Assembly: GCF_023715585.1 (NCBI RefSeq)
Contig: NZ_JAMBOK010000001.1
Span: 1,302,001-1,366,000, forward strand
Direction: 5' to 3'
DNA length: 64,000 nucleotides
Source of the DNA: Sporosarcina luteola
GTDB taxonomy: Bacteria; Bacillota; Bacilli; Bacillales_A; Planococcaceae
The notes under the pieces are model-generated. The model had not been told where the DNA came from. It did not search any database and saw only the letters and a program-made list of their open reading frames with translations. The translations under genes and the position numbers were made by a program. How positions within the stretch are numbered: position 1 is the stretch's first letter; each line of letters begins with the position of its first letter. Below are positions 8,819 to 17,835 of the stretch, one piece after another.

Positions 8819-10960
8819 TTACTTCTTATCAATCTTCAACTTTCCTTCTTCCATGCCCAGTACCAGTTTTTCATCATCCTTCAAGTCGCCTTTGATGATT
8901 TCCTTTGCGACAGCTGTTTCGACGTGGCGTTGGATGAACCGTTTCAATGGTCTCGCTCCAAACTCTGCGTCCGTACCTTCCTGGACGATCCAGTCAACAA
9001 CGTCATCGCTGTATTCCAGCTCGACTTCCTGTTCATCCAGCCGTTTCACAAGGTTCTCGAGAAGCTTCTTGGCAATTAAACGGAACGAGTCGCCTGACAG
9101 TGAATGGAAAATGATAATGTCGTCCATCCGGTTCAGCAGCTCCGGTTTGAAATGGCCGCGCAGCTCCGCCATGACCAGATCCTCGGCGGCATGCTTATCA
9201 GAATCGAACTGGCCTTGCAGCAAGTATGCCGATCCGATGTTTGACGTCATGATGACGACCGTGTTCGTGAAGTTGACGAGCCGTCCTTGGCTATCCGTTA
9301 TTCGGCCATCGTCCAAAATTTGTAGCAAGATATTCGCGACATCAGGATGCGCCTTCTCGATTTCATCCAGAAGAACGACTGAGTACGGATTGCGGCGCAC
9401 CGCCTCCGTCAGCTGGCCACCCTCTTCATAGCCGACATAACCTGGAGGCGCCCCGACGAGCCGGGACACGCTATGCTTCTCCATATATTCGGACATGTCG
9501 ATCCTGATGAAATGGTCTTCCGAATCGAATAACGTTGCAGCGAGCGTTTTCGCTAGCTCCGTCTTCCCTACCCCGGTTGGACCGAGGAACAGGAATGATC
9601 CGATCGGCTTGTCAGGGTCCTTGATACCTGCACGTGCGCGCCAAACCGCTTCCGTGACGAGCTGGACGGCATCATCCTGACCGATGACCCTTTCCTCGAG
9701 CGTCTCACGGAGTCGGAGCAATTTCTCTCGCTCCCCTTCGACGAGCTTCGTAACCGGGATGCCCGTCCAGCGAGCGACGATCATCGCGATTTCCTCCTCC
9801 GTCACTTCTTCCCTCAGCAACCGGTTATCGGAGTTAGTGACGAGTGATGCTTCCAATTCATGAAGCCGCTTCTCAAGCTCAGGGATTTTGCCATATTGGA
9901 GTTCAGCCGCTTTATTCAAATCAAAACGGTTTTGTGCGTCCTCAAGCTCGCGGCGGTAGCGATCAAGCTCCTCCCGCTTTTCCTGGATGCCGCGCAGTGC
10001 CTCTTTCTCTTTGTTCCACTGTTCCCGCATGCCAGCGGAAGAATCCTTCAGTTCCTGCAACTCGGCACGGAGCGCTTCGAGACGCGTCTGACTGATCGCA
10101 TCCGTCTCTTTCCTCAATGCCTGCTCTTCGATTTCAAGCTGCATGATCCGGCGTGTGACCGAATCGAGTTCCTGTGGCATCGAGTCGATTTCCGTCCGGA
10201 TCATCGCACTCGCCTCATCCATCAGGTCGATTGCCTTATCCGGCATGAACCGTTCCGTCAAATAGCGGTCGGACAACGTAGCGGCGGCTACCAATGCGCG
10301 GTCATGGATACGGACTCCATGATGCAGCTCAAAACGTTCCTTCAAGCCGCGCAAGATCGAAATCGTATCTTCAACAGAAGGTTCGCGCACCATAACTTGC
10401 TGGAAGCGTCGTTCCAGTGCCGGATCCTTCTCGATATACATCCGGTATTCGTCGAGCGTCGTCGCTCCGATGCAATACAATTCACCGCGTGCAAGCATTG
10501 GTTTCAGCATATTGCCAGCATCCATCGCACCTTCCGTCTTCCCGGCGCCGACGATTGTATGGATTTCGTCGATGAAAAGGATGATCTCACCGTCGCTTTC
10601 CTTCACTTGCTTTAGAACGCCTTTCAACCGTTCCTCGAATTCACCGCGGTATTTCGCACCTGCGATGAGCGAGCTCATATCGAGTTCAAAGATCTGTTTA
10701 TCTTTAAGACCTTCCGGCACGTCGCCTTTGACAATCCGTTGGGCAAGCCCTTCAACGATTGCCGTTTTACCGACGCCGGGTTCCCCGATGAGCACAGGAT
10801 TATTTTTCGTTTTTCTTGATAAAATCCGAATGACATTCCGGATTTCTTCATCCCGCCCGATGACCGGGTCCATTTTACCGTTCTTCACATCTTCAACGAG
10901 ATTTCGGCCGAATTGTTCTAGTGGTGTACGTTGGTCCTCTTGTACGCCATCCATTCTCAT
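8819..10960 (-). CDS. clpB: ATP-dependent chaperone ClpB lacking the N-terminal domain
   Basis: About 713 residues against roughly 860 for usual ClpB. Both AAA+ rings are complete: Walker A GEPGVGKT and Walker B LFIDEIH in the first, GPTGVGKT and [12 protein letters not shown] in the second. The coiled-coil middle domain typical of ClpB (not ClpC or ClpE) lies between them, with WTGIPVTKL after it. The whole Clp_N domain of about 145 residues is missing; after [11 protein letters not shown] the sequence enters at [10 protein letters not shown]. Only about 195 bp separate the start from the next gene, and a promoter and CtsR site occupy it, so no N-domain is hidden in another frame. The ATG at 10960 is seven bases after GAGGTGA. 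It refolds aggregated proteins with DnaK. Confidence 0.9.
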   Translation of the reverse strand: MRMDGVQEDQRTPLEQFGRNLVEDVKNGKMDPVIGRDEEIRNVIRILSRKTKNNPVLIGEPGVGKTAIVEGLAQRIVKGDVPEGLKDKQIFELDMSSLIAGAKYRGEFEERLKGVLKQVKESDGEIILFIDEIHTIVGAGKTEGAMDAGNMLKPMLARGELYCIGATTLDEYRMYIEKDPALERRFQQVMVREPSVEDTISILRGLKERFELHHGVRIHDRALVAAATLSDRYLTERFMPDKAIDLMDEASAMIRTEIDSMPQELDSVTRRIMQLEIEEQALRKETDAISQTRLEALRAELQELKDSSAGMREQWNKEKEALRGIQEKREELDRYRRELEDAQNRFDLNKAAELQYGKIPELEKRLHELEASLVTNSDNRLLREEVTEEEIAMIVARWTGIPVTKLVEGEREKLLRLRETLEERVIGQDDAVQLVTEAVWRARAGIKDPDKPIGSFLFLGPTGVGKTELAKTLAATLFDSEDHFIRIDMSEYMEKHSVSRLVGAPPGYVGYEEGGQLTEAVRRNPYSVVLLDEIEKAHPDVANILLQILDDGRITDSQGRLVNFTNTVVIMTSNIGSAYLLQGQFDSDKHAAEDLVMAELRGHFKPELLNRMDDIIIFHSLSGDSFRLIAKKLLENLVKRLDEQEVELEYSDDVVDWIVQEGTDAEFGARPLKRFIQRHVETAVAKEIIKGDLKDDEKLVLGMEEGKLKIDKK

Positions 10961-10978
10961 ATGCATTCACCTCATAAG

Positions 10979-11036
10979 TTTGACTTTGACTATCTTTGAT
11001 TAATTAAATTATATGCTTTTCATTCCGATAAGTAAA
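10979..11036 (-). promoter_or_regulatory. clpB promoter and CtsR-type operator
   Basis: On the minus strand, TTTACT (11036-11031) and TATAAT (11013-11008) are 17 bp apart. Just downstream is AATCAAAGATAGTCAAA (11001-10985), which fits the CtsR heptad repeat (A/GGTCAAA-N3-A/GGTCAAA) with one mismatch; a further GTCAAA follows at once (to 10979). CtsR represses clp heat-shock genes in Firmicutes. The site lies between -10 and the ribosome-binding site. Confidence 0.8.
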
Positions 11037-11090
11037 GCATTCCGCATGCTTCATTTTCCCTGTCCCGATGGGAATAAACACGTAACAAAA

Positions 11091-11124
11091 AAAGGCTGCC
11101 TGACAATAAGTCAAACAACCTTTT
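11091..11124 (-). terminator. Terminator downstream of the MIP18-family gene
   Basis: AAAGGCTGCCTGAC and GTCAAACAACCTTT form an imperfect stem around AATAA, followed by Ts on the minus strand, about 30 bases past the stop. Confidence 0.65.
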
Positions 11125-11155
11125 TCCTGTTCTATCTACGTTTATAAACGTTATA

Positions 11156-11464
11156 TTATCGTACGCCAAGCGCCATCTTCGCATAGCGGGACATCATATC
11201 CCTCGACCATGGCGGGTTCCAAATAATATTTACGTCTGTGTCCTTCACTTCAGGCAATTCCATCAGTTCCTGTTTGATGTTGGAGACGATTTGCGGTCCC
11301 ATCGGACAACCCATTGAAGTCAATGTCATTGTAACTTTGGCAGTGCCTTCTTCATCAAGTTCAGCATCATAAACAAGCCCTAAATTGACGATATCAATTC
11401 CGAGCTCGGGATCGATCACGTTTTCCAGAGCACCCATCAAACTGCCCTTCATATCATCATTCAT
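11156..11464 (-). CDS. yitW: MIP18-family iron-sulfur/metal cluster assembly factor (YitW-like)
   Basis: A 102-residue single-domain DUF59/MIP18 protein: GALENVIDPELGIDIVNLGL, then MTLTSMGCPMGPQI with the conserved reactive Cys, and the C-terminal WNPPWSRDMMS. Members help load or repair Fe-S clusters (SufT/PaaD-like). Length is normal for the stand-alone form. GGAAAGGGG precedes the ATG. It is followed by a terminator and lies 50 bp downstream of the yitV-like esterase, the same neighbourhood as yitV-yitW in B. subtilis, so the two are likely cotranscribed. Confidence 0.85.
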   Translation of the reverse strand: MNDDMKGSLMGALENVIDPELGIDIVNLGLVYDAELDEEGTAKVTMTLTSMGCPMGPQIVSNIKQELMELPEVKDTDVNIIWNPPWSRDMMSRYAKMALGVR

Positions 11465-11514
11465 TGAAATTCCCCTTTCCGAATCTGTTCTCCCTCCATC
11501 ATAGCAAGGATGCC

Positions 11515-12276
11515 CTATTCATTCAAATAAGATGCGAACCAATCGGCGGCACGCAGCATGCCGGGTCTTGAAACGGCGTGTCCAGCCGTCGGATCGGTCA
11601 TGAACTCGAATTGCTCGGGCGTATCCACATAATCCTTCTTCGCTGCGTTATAGAAATTGAAGGTCGGTTCAAACGGGACCGTCGCATCATTTTTACCATG
11701 CCAGAAAAAGACGGGACGGTTGTTGAGCTTTTTCCTTTGTTTCGTCAAATCAAAGATGGCGAGTGTATCGAGAAGAGATTTCCGTTCGTCATCGGTGATC
11801 GGCAGTTTGAAGCCGCGCCGTTCGAATTGGGACATCTGCGCTTTTGCGAGCTCTACATAACCTGGTGCACCCATCATGACCGCAGCAGCTTCAATCCAAG
11901 GATAAGCAGTCAAGCAGCCTAGCGTCGTAATGCCGCCCATCGAAGTCCCGCCGATACCAATTTTCGAGACACCTCTCTCCTGTAATTCTTTATGAAGGAT
12001 ATCCATTTCCTCGATCGATGTCAGGACAATTTCCCAAAAACGCAGACTTAACTGGACTTCATCCAACCCTTCATCCCTCGAGCCATGAAGATGGGCATCC
12101 GGCAGTAGGACGCGGATTCCATTCTTTGCAATATTGTATGCGTAATGCAAATTATGCTCTTTGGCACTTGTGAAGCCATGCAAGAGGATAACTGTTGGTA
12201 TATTGCTATTTTCCATTGTTTCATCCACAATATGTAATAATGGGATATTGCTCCAATTTTCTTCTTTTACAATCAT
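11515..12276 (-). CDS. yitV: Alpha/beta hydrolase, YitV-type esterase
   Basis: A 253-residue alpha/beta hydrolase of the prolyl-oligopeptidase-like group. The nucleophile elbow is GGTSMGG with S112; the acid is in HGKNDATVPFEPT and the His in DPTAGHAVSRPG, so the triad is complete. LLHGFTSAKEHN supplies the oxyanion-hole HG. No signal peptide is visible, which makes it a cytoplasmic esterase. It faces yitU divergently across a 181-bp gap, as expected from the conserved yit cluster. The natural substrate is unknown. Confidence 0.85.
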   Translation of the reverse strand: MIVKEENWSNIPLLHIVDETMENSNIPTVILLHGFTSAKEHNLHYAYNIAKNGIRVLLPDAHLHGSRDEGLDEVQLSLRFWEIVLTSIEEMDILHKELQERGVSKIGIGGTSMGGITTLGCLTAYPWIEAAAVMMGAPGYVELAKAQMSQFERRGFKLPITDDERKSLLDTLAIFDLTKQRKKLNNRPVFFWHGKNDATVPFEPTFNFYNAAKKDYVDTPEQFEFMTDPTAGHAVSRPGMLRAADWFASYLNE

Positions 12277-12457
12277 CTAAACACCTTCTGTACTTTTTCT
12301 AAATCGTACCAAAGTTTTATTAGGAAAACAAAAAGGACGGTTTCCCTCCGGAATGTTTTGACTTGCTCCGATAGATAACGCTAAACTGGACAATATAAGG
12401 TGAAGCGATTGAGGAAATGGGTATAGAACAAAGAAACTTTCCAAAGGGGGCAAATTT

Positions 12458-13276
12458 ATGAAACCGCATTTGATTGTCCTCGACTTGGACGGGACATTGC
12501 TGACGGATGAAAAAGTGATTTCAAAAGAAACTGCACATACATTGAAACGAGCGGAAGAACAAGGGCATCAAGTGATGATTGCCACTGGACGGCCGTATCG
12601 TGCCAGTTCGATGTACTACCGTGAACTTGGCCTGAAGACGCCGATCGTTAATTTTAATGGCGCGTTCGTCCACAATCCGACTGACCGTTCATGGAAAACG
12701 GTCCATGAAACGATTTCACTTCCTGTCGTCAATGATGTTGTCGATGCGATGCAAGATTTCCGCCTCCATAATATCATTGCCGAAGTGATGGACGATGTGT
12801 ATCTGCAATATCATGATGAAAAGCTATTGGACATCGTCGGCTTCGGTAATCCCGTCATCAAGCAAGGGGACATCCGTGAGTCGTTGCAAGTTGAGCCTAC
12901 AAGTTTGCTCATTCAGGCAGATTCGAAATACGTTGAACCGATTCGGAGGCATCTTGCCGATGTACATGCCGAGGCGATCGACCATAGACGTTGGGGTGCA
13001 CCATGGGATGTCATTGAAATTGTGCGCCACGGCTTGAATAAAGCGGTCGGCATTTCCCATGTAGCCAACTATCTTGGTATCCCGCAAGAGCGAATCATCG
13101 CTTTCGGAGATGAAGATAATGATCTTGAAATGATTGATTATGCGGGCGTTGGTGTAGCGATGGGCAACGGGATCGACAGACTGAAATCCATTGCGGACGA
13201 AGTGACGTTGACGAATAACGAAGATGGAATCGCAGAAGTGCTGAAGGAACGATTGTTATTATCAAGAAAAACATAA
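12458..13276 (+). CDS. yitU: HAD-superfamily phosphatase, Cof/YitU type
   Basis: A 272-residue Cof-type (C2B cap) HAD hydrolase. Motif I is DLDGTLLTD with nucleophile D9 and acid D11; motif II is MIATGRPYRAS; motif III/IV is GDEDNDLEMIDYAGVGVAMGN. In B. subtilis YitU is one of the enzymes able to dephosphorylate the riboflavin precursor 5-amino-6-ribitylamino-uracil phosphate; that activity is inferred here from family. AAAGGGGGC precedes the ATG. It lies 23 bp before a DegV gene and is likely cotranscribed with it. Confidence 0.85.
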   Translation: MKPHLIVLDLDGTLLTDEKVISKETAHTLKRAEEQGHQVMIATGRPYRASSMYYRELGLKTPIVNFNGAFVHNPTDRSWKTVHETISLPVVNDVVDAMQDFRLHNIIAEVMDDVYLQYHDEKLLDIVGFGNPVIKQGDIRESLQVEPTSLLIQADSKYVEPIRRHLADVHAEAIDHRRWGAPWDVIEIVRHGLNKAVGISHVANYLGIPQERIIAFGDEDNDLEMIDYAGVGVAMGNGIDRLKSIADEVTLTNNEDGIAEVLKERLLLSRKT

Positions 13277-13299
13277 ATAGAATATAAGGGGGACCCACA

Positions 13300-14145
13300 A
13301 TGAGAATTTTTGCTGACAGTGGTTCTGATTTACCGAAATCATTTTTCGATGAAAACGATGTGACGCTCATTCCATTACGTGTCTTGATCGACGACAAGGA
13401 AGGCGATGATGTCCTTGAAATTGATTCGAAAGAAGTATTTGACGCCATCCGCAATGGAAAGCATCCAAAAACATCGCAAGCCTCCCCGGAGAAGTTCCTT
13501 TCCACTTGGAAAGAGCTTGCAAAGTCCGGCGAAGATGGACTGTACATCGCTTTTTCGTCCGAGCTTTCAGGAACGTATAACACCGGCGTGATGATGAAAG
13601 ATCAAGTTAAAGAAGGAAATCCGAACATGAACCTCGTCCTAATCGATTCACGCTGCGCTTCACTCGGATGCGGACTTCTCGTGAAGGAAGCTGTCCGTCT
13701 AAGGGATGCGGGCGACGATGTCCGGACGATCGAACGCAAAATCCGTGATATGGCTGCCCATATGGAGCATCTATTCACTGTCGAAGACCTTGATTATTTG
13801 GCGAAAGGCGGACGTGTATCGAAGGCGAGCGCATTCATCGGCGGTCTGTTGAACATCAAGCCTTTGCTTCATGTTGAAGGTGGAAAGCTTGTACCGATCG
13901 AAAAACATCGGGGCCGTAAAAAAGTTCTTCGCCGCATGCTCGAGTTGATCGAAGAACGCGGTGCCGAATTAACGAATCAGACGATTGCCATCAGCCACGG
14001 GGATGACGAAAGCACAGCTCTGGAAATGAAAGCGCTCATTGAAGAGAAATTCCAGCCGAAAGATGTGGAAGTCCATATGATCGGTTCGGCCATCGGATCC
14101 CATGCCGGACCTGGCACAATTGCAATCTTCTTCTTGAATAAATAA
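13300..14145 (+). CDS. yitS: DegV family fatty-acid-binding protein (YitS-like)
   Basis: A 281-residue DegV protein. The signature segments are present: ADSGSDLPKS at the N-terminus, KTSQASPEKF, YIAFSSELSGTYNT, LIDSRCASLGCGLLV and AKGGRVSKASAFIGGLLNIKP. DegV proteins bind a single fatty acid; the FakB members present it to the kinase FakA. Whether this copy is a FakB is not clear from sequence. GGGGGACC precedes the ATG. It follows yitU by 23 bp and ends at a bidirectional terminator. The name follows the B. subtilis yitS-yitU arrangement. Confidence 0.85.
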   Translation: MRIFADSGSDLPKSFFDENDVTLIPLRVLIDDKEGDDVLEIDSKEVFDAIRNGKHPKTSQASPEKFLSTWKELAKSGEDGLYIAFSSELSGTYNTGVMMKDQVKEGNPNMNLVLIDSRCASLGCGLLVKEAVRLRDAGDDVRTIERKIRDMAAHMEHLFTVEDLDYLAKGGRVSKASAFIGGLLNIKPLLHVEGGKLVPIEKHRGRKKVLRRMLELIEERGAELTNQTIAISHGDDESTALEMKALIEEKFQPKDVEVHMIGSAIGSHAGPGTIAIFFLNK

Positions 14146-14166
14146 AATCAATATTTTTAAATGGAA

Positions 14167-14216
14167 AATGCCTCTTCTGACATGGCCATCACCACGTCAA
14201 GAGAGGCATTTTTTTC
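14167..14216. terminator. Bidirectional terminator between yitS and the amylase-like gene
   Basis: AATGCCTCTTCTGAC pairs with GTCAAGAGAGGCATT (14196-14210) and is followed by seven Ts on the plus strand; it separates two convergent genes. Confidence 0.85.
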
Positions 14217-14218
14217 AA

Positions 14219-15670
14219 TTATGCTGTTTTAGTATCCGTCCGTCTCTTTTCCCGCCCTTTTTTGACCACAAGGAATAGGAAGCCAAGGAACATGACGTAG
14301 ACGAGAATAGATGCGATCAAATAAGGCGTATTGAAACCTTTATCGTCATCCGCGATATACACTTCTGCCAGTTCTCTGTCCAAAACGACATGGAACATGC
14401 CGTCATCTGTTTCCCGGATGAGATCCCCATCCAAAACGCCTCGCAATTTCTTGTTCTTGCCGATCGTTTCGGCTGGGATTGCCAAGTTTGACGTCTTGGA
14501 TGTGTTGTTAATGGCAATCAGCCACGTTTCATCCTCGGAAGAACGCTTATAGATGAGGAACCCATCTTTGTTGTGCAGCATTTCAAAGTCCCCGCTGCGA
14601 AGTGTCTCCGACTCGTTGCGGAGCTGATTCAAATTGCCAATCAGATCTTTGAATTCCATATCCGTCTTAAAATTGAAAAGCGGATGGCTTTCAGGAGCTT
14701 CTTTTCCGTTCACTGCAATTTCCGTACCATATGTCATGAGAGGAACGCCTGGAAGTGTAAACAGTGCAGTCGCTGCAACTTTCCACCGGGTAGGTGGGAA
14801 CATCCGGGCTTCCACCATATCATATGTGAAGCGCGGGCCTGTCAAGTCATCGTACTGGAGCAATTCTTTCTTCCCGGCTTCTTTGAAAAGTTCCATTGGG
14901 GAGGAATCCGGATCGAACCTTACGAAGGACTCACGGAGCGCCTGCATCTTTGCATCGCTCGGCTTCAAGTCAAACGCGGCCCCGCTTTCTTCATTCGTTA
15001 AAACGTAAGCGCCGTCTTTAGCATTGTGGATTGCGTCGATCATTTCATTCAAGAAAGCTTCATCGAACCCTTCTAGCTTTGTCAGACGAAGTCCGTCCAA
15101 TTCATAAGCGGTGATGAAGTCTGTCGCAGCGTCGATCAAAGCATCCTTTACTCTCGCATCGCCCGGATTCCAATTTACCGTACCATCCGCGGAATGGATG
15201 GACTTATAGGTCGAATCTTTCGCCCATTCATGATCAGCACTTACTTTCCCGAGTGGAAAGTCAGCAATCACTCTCATTTTCTTCTTATGGATTTCCTTCA
15301 CTAATGCACCGAGCTCTTCCTCCGTGCCGAAATGAGGCTCCAATTCTGTATAGGAAAGCACTCTGTTCCCATCATACGTCTCCGTCTTAAAGACCGGCCC
15401 TAACGAAATCATCGTAAAACCCATGTCAATAATATGCTGCAAGCGTCCTTGGATGCCGATGAAGTCACCGCCATTGAAGGCATCTCCTTTATGCGTATCG
15501 ACATCGATGTCGTTTCGTCCAGCACCGTTATTGAAACGGTCCACCAACAGATCATATATGCTTTCGTCCATTATGCCATGTTCCGACTTGGCAGCAGCTA
15601 CAGCTGGCGTCAATGTGGAAATGAACAATAAAAAAATGGCAGCTACGCCAATCAAACGTTTCCTATTCAC
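14219..15670 (-). CDS. Membrane-anchored GH13 alpha-amylase homologue without catalytic residues
   Basis: 483 residues: signal peptide (residues 1-27), a GH13-like barrel, and one C-terminal helix (about 449-471) followed by a basic KKGREKRR tail, so the domain is displayed outside the membrane. The fold is plain (DLLVDRFNNG, TLPGVPLMTYGTEI), but the active site is gone. Region I is ADFPLGKVS, without the usual NH. In LDGLRLTKL the nucleophile Asp is T196. The NHD of region IV is replaced by D275-L276-T277 before PRF. TNEES near residue 226 may keep the acid/base Glu. The start is GTG with GAGGAGG seven bases before it. It may bind glucan or act as a scaffold; a new chemistry is possible but less likely. 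Confidence 0.85.
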   Translation of the reverse strand: MNRKRLIGVAAIFLLFISTLTPAVAAAKSEHGIMDESIYDLLVDRFNNGAGRNDIDVDTHKGDAFNGGDFIGIQGRLQHIIDMGFTMISLGPVFKTETYDGNRVLSYTELEPHFGTEEELGALVKEIHKKKMRVIADFPLGKVSADHEWAKDSTYKSIHSADGTVNWNPGDARVKDALIDAATDFITAYELDGLRLTKLEGFDEAFLNEMIDAIHNAKDGAYVLTNEESGAAFDLKPSDAKMQALRESFVRFDPDSSPMELFKEAGKKELLQYDDLTGPRFTYDMVEARMFPPTRWKVAATALFTLPGVPLMTYGTEIAVNGKEAPESHPLFNFKTDMEFKDLIGNLNQLRNESETLRSGDFEMLHNKDGFLIYKRSSEDETWLIAINNTSKTSNLAIPAETIGKNKKLRGVLDGDLIRETDDGMFHVVLDRELAEVYIADDDKGFNTPYLIASILVYVMFLGFLFLVVKKGREKRRTDTKTA

Positions 15671-15819
15671 GATAAAGCCTCCTCAAACGAGCTATCTCTT
15701 GCCATTTTAACAAAACGGCGCTCTCCCCGCTACGGAATAAAATGAAAATCCTTGTGGAGCTAAATAAATGAGTCGGATTTGTGAATGAGGACGACAAAAG
15801 GGATGCAAACTGACGCGAC

Positions 15820-16010
15820 GTTGATTTCCGTTCCGGGCGGACGCTTTCTTACCTGTAGTCAAGTGTTTTACTAGATTTTTTCACAGCTTGAATAAAGGTG
15901 TAGGGTCCTGTCAATATACTGTTGCTTTCCGTTCCGGCACTCGCTTTCCGCGGGCATGGCTTGAGCCTCCTCAGTCGCGAAAGGCGCGCGCCCTGCGGGG
16001 TCTCAAGGCA
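15820..16010. repeat. Fragments of the dispersed repeat family
   Basis: Two pieces lie in the 727-bp gap between the amylase-like gene and yisL. At 15820-15847 there is a lone element end (GTTGATTTCCGTTCCGGGCG). At 15921-16010 a partial type-II body follows (GCTTTCCGCGGGCATGG .. CCCTGCGGGGTCTCAAGGC), related to copy F at 59004. Between 15671 and 15819 I see nothing beyond the start region of the upstream gene. Confidence 0.65.
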
Positions 16011-16062
16011 TTTGATTCTTGGTCATCATATCCATCACCTCATTCAGTTAATAAGAAACACC

Positions 16063-16279
16063 GTTGATTCGACTCCTGCGGGAACAGCACGAGCTGAAGA
16101 CCCTGGACTGAGCGAAAGCCGTTACGTAGAACGGCTTTTGCGAGCACAAGCGAAGCGTTGCGAGCATAGGCTGCCTTAATTTCTGCAAAAAACGCAGAAA
16201 TACGGCAAATCGAACCCTACGTTGTTCGATTGGCTGAAGCCGTGCCCGCGGAAAGCGTCCGCTCGAAGCAGAAATCAAC
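16063..16279. repeat. Dispersed mosaic repeat, copy C (hybrid)
   Basis: A 217-bp copy whose first 50 bases are type-II sequence (GACTCCTGCGGGAACAGC and following) and whose remainder is the type-I interior shared with copies A, B and E. The far end is the complement of GTTGATTTCTGCTTCGAGCG. The join shows that the two subtypes exchange internal blocks while keeping common ends. Confidence 0.75.
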
Positions 16280-16307
16280 ATTGTTAGCTTCAGCCCTATA
16301 TTAATAG

Positions 16308-16357
16308 CAAAAAGACTGTATACAAACACCTGAATTCATGGTGTTTGTATACAGTCT
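16308..16357 (-). terminator. Strong terminator of yisL
   Basis: A perfect 18-bp stem: AGACTGTATACAAACACC (16313-16330) with its complement (16340-16357), nine-base loop, Ts on the minus strand. Confidence 0.85.
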
Positions 16358-16397
16358 ATAACCGCCGGCATGTTCGCTGACGGTCTGCTGTTTCATT

Positions 16398-16787
16398 TTA
16401 TGCTTTTGGTGTATCGAGAAAATCAATTCCCATCGGCAATCTGAATCCTAGGTACATTGTTGCAAATAGGAGGACGAAGAACAAAATCCACAACGTCGTC
16501 ACTTTCTTCCCCTTTTGGGAACGTACGAGGACCATTTCCATCATACCGATCGTGAAGAAGCCGAGCAGGAATTTAATGCCGTATTCCATTCCTCTGCCGT
16601 AATCCATGCCTTTAATGAAGAGTGCGATTCCCGAAATAAGGATGAGCACGTAGAAAAGGCGTGAAATCATGTGGGTAATCTTTTTTCCTTTCGTTCCGTT
16701 CGCCATAGCTGCCGCAACGAGGAAAAGGATAATGCCGACGACCCATGTGAAAATATGAAAATGGGGCGTGCTAGATAACAAGTCCAA
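16398..16787 (-). CDS. yisL: DUF1516 family membrane protein YisL
   Basis: About 130 residues with four membrane helices (IFTWVVGIILFLVAAAM, LFYVLILISGIALFI, YGIKFLLGFFTIGMMEMVLV, LWILFFVLLFATMYLGF). The segments THMISRLFYVLI and LLGFFTIGMMEM match the YisL family. I prefer a TTG at 16787, six bases after GAGGTG; the GTG at 16796 lies inside that ribosome-binding site. The yisK gene is next upstream on the same strand, as in B. subtilis. Function is unknown. Confidence 0.85.
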   Translation of the reverse strand: MDLLSSTPHFHIFTWVVGIILFLVAAAMANGTKGKKITHMISRLFYVLILISGIALFIKGMDYGRGMEYGIKFLLGFFTIGMMEMVLVRSQKGKKVTTLWILFFVLLFATMYLGFRLPMGIDFLDTPKA

Positions 16788-16859
16788 AATGTTCACCTCA
16801 TCGATAATAAATTCCTTTTAATCCTATCATAGAAAAGCTTTCCAGAGTAGGAAATGAAC

Positions 16860-17759
16860 TCATACAAATCGATTGACGAGCGTACCGATGCCTTCAATGG
16901 AAATCTTCACTGTATCGCCGGCTTTCAGGTATTCCGGAGGGTTCATCCCTTTTCCGACCCCTGCAGGCGTGCCTGTCAAAATGACATCACCCGGCTCAAG
17001 TGTGACAAATTTCGAAATTTCGGCAATCACATCGTCGATCTTGAAGATCATATCGGCTGTATTTCCGTTTTGACGGACTTCATCATTCACTTTTGTGACG
17101 ATTGAAAGATTATGCGCATCCGGAATTTCATCCTTCGTAACAATATAAGGACCTAACGGGCAAGCGCCATCCAAGCTTTTGCCGAGGAAGAACTGCTTAT
17201 GTCCGTACTGAATGTTCCTCGCCGTAAGATCGTTCGCAATTGTATAGCCGAATACGTGATCATACGCGAGCTGTTTCGGGATATTGCGCCCTTTCTTGCT
17301 GATGACGATCGCCAATTCGCCTTCATAATCGAGGCTGTCTGTAAGATCCGCGTGCGCCGAGAGCTCCTGCTCATCTGCAGCGATTGCTGTAGGCGATTTC
17401 GTGAAAATCAATAGCTTTTCAGGCGGCGCTTCCGACCCCATTTCAGCGGAATGGTCGGCGTAGTTCTTGCCGACGCCTAGAACGTTTTTCGGTGTGCGCG
17501 GAATCGGCGACAGCCACTCGATTTCAGTGAATGCGTACTTGAATTGTTCCGGATTTTCACTGTTCCGAGCTTGCTCGGCAAGTTTCCTCACCTTTTCAAC
17601 AAACTCCAAACCTCCTGCAATGCCTTCGATGATTGTTGAAGGGAAATCCGTTTCACCAAATGCTTCGGCAATCGATTTCACATCCCAGACCGCTTCCTCT
17701 TTCTTCACTTTCGGACCGAATAATGTCTTTCCTTCAAACCGGAACGATAACAGTTTCAT
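16860..17759 (-). CDS. yisK: Fumarylacetoacetate hydrolase family protein (YisK-like)
   Basis: About 299 residues. The catalytic FAH domain covers the C-terminal two thirds, with LDYEGELAIVI (two metal-binding Glu), YTIANDLTARNIQ (metal Asp) and the ending GDVILTGTPAGVGKG typical of the family. An N-terminal domain of about 90 residues matches YisK rather than minimal FAH enzymes. B. subtilis YisK is an oxaloacetate decarboxylase linked to the cell-shape protein Mbl; that role is inferred. The start MKLLSFRFEG at 17759 is preceded by GGGAAGG; an ATG four codons earlier abuts that site. It is next to yisL, separated by 72 bp. Confidence 0.87.
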   Translation of the reverse strand: MKLLSFRFEGKTLFGPKVKKEEAVWDVKSIAEAFGETDFPSTIIEGIAGGLEFVEKVRKLAEQARNSENPEQFKYAFTEIEWLSPIPRTPKNVLGVGKNYADHSAEMGSEAPPEKLLIFTKSPTAIAADEQELSAHADLTDSLDYEGELAIVISKKGRNIPKQLAYDHVFGYTIANDLTARNIQYGHKQFFLGKSLDGACPLGPYIVTKDEIPDAHNLSIVTKVNDEVRQNGNTADMIFKIDDVIAEISKFVTLEPGDVILTGTPAGVGKGMNPPEYLKAGDTVKISIEGIGTLVNRFV

Positions 17760-17835
17760 GTACAAGCCCATCCTTCCCTATAATGTGAATAACTTTTTTC
17801 ATTCAATTGATTTTTTCAGGTACATAACTATATTT

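Noticed and set aside
10967..11155. A missing ClpB N-terminal domain hidden upstream in another frame
   Set aside because: The gap is under 200 bp and consists of promoter, CtsR-type site and a terminator.
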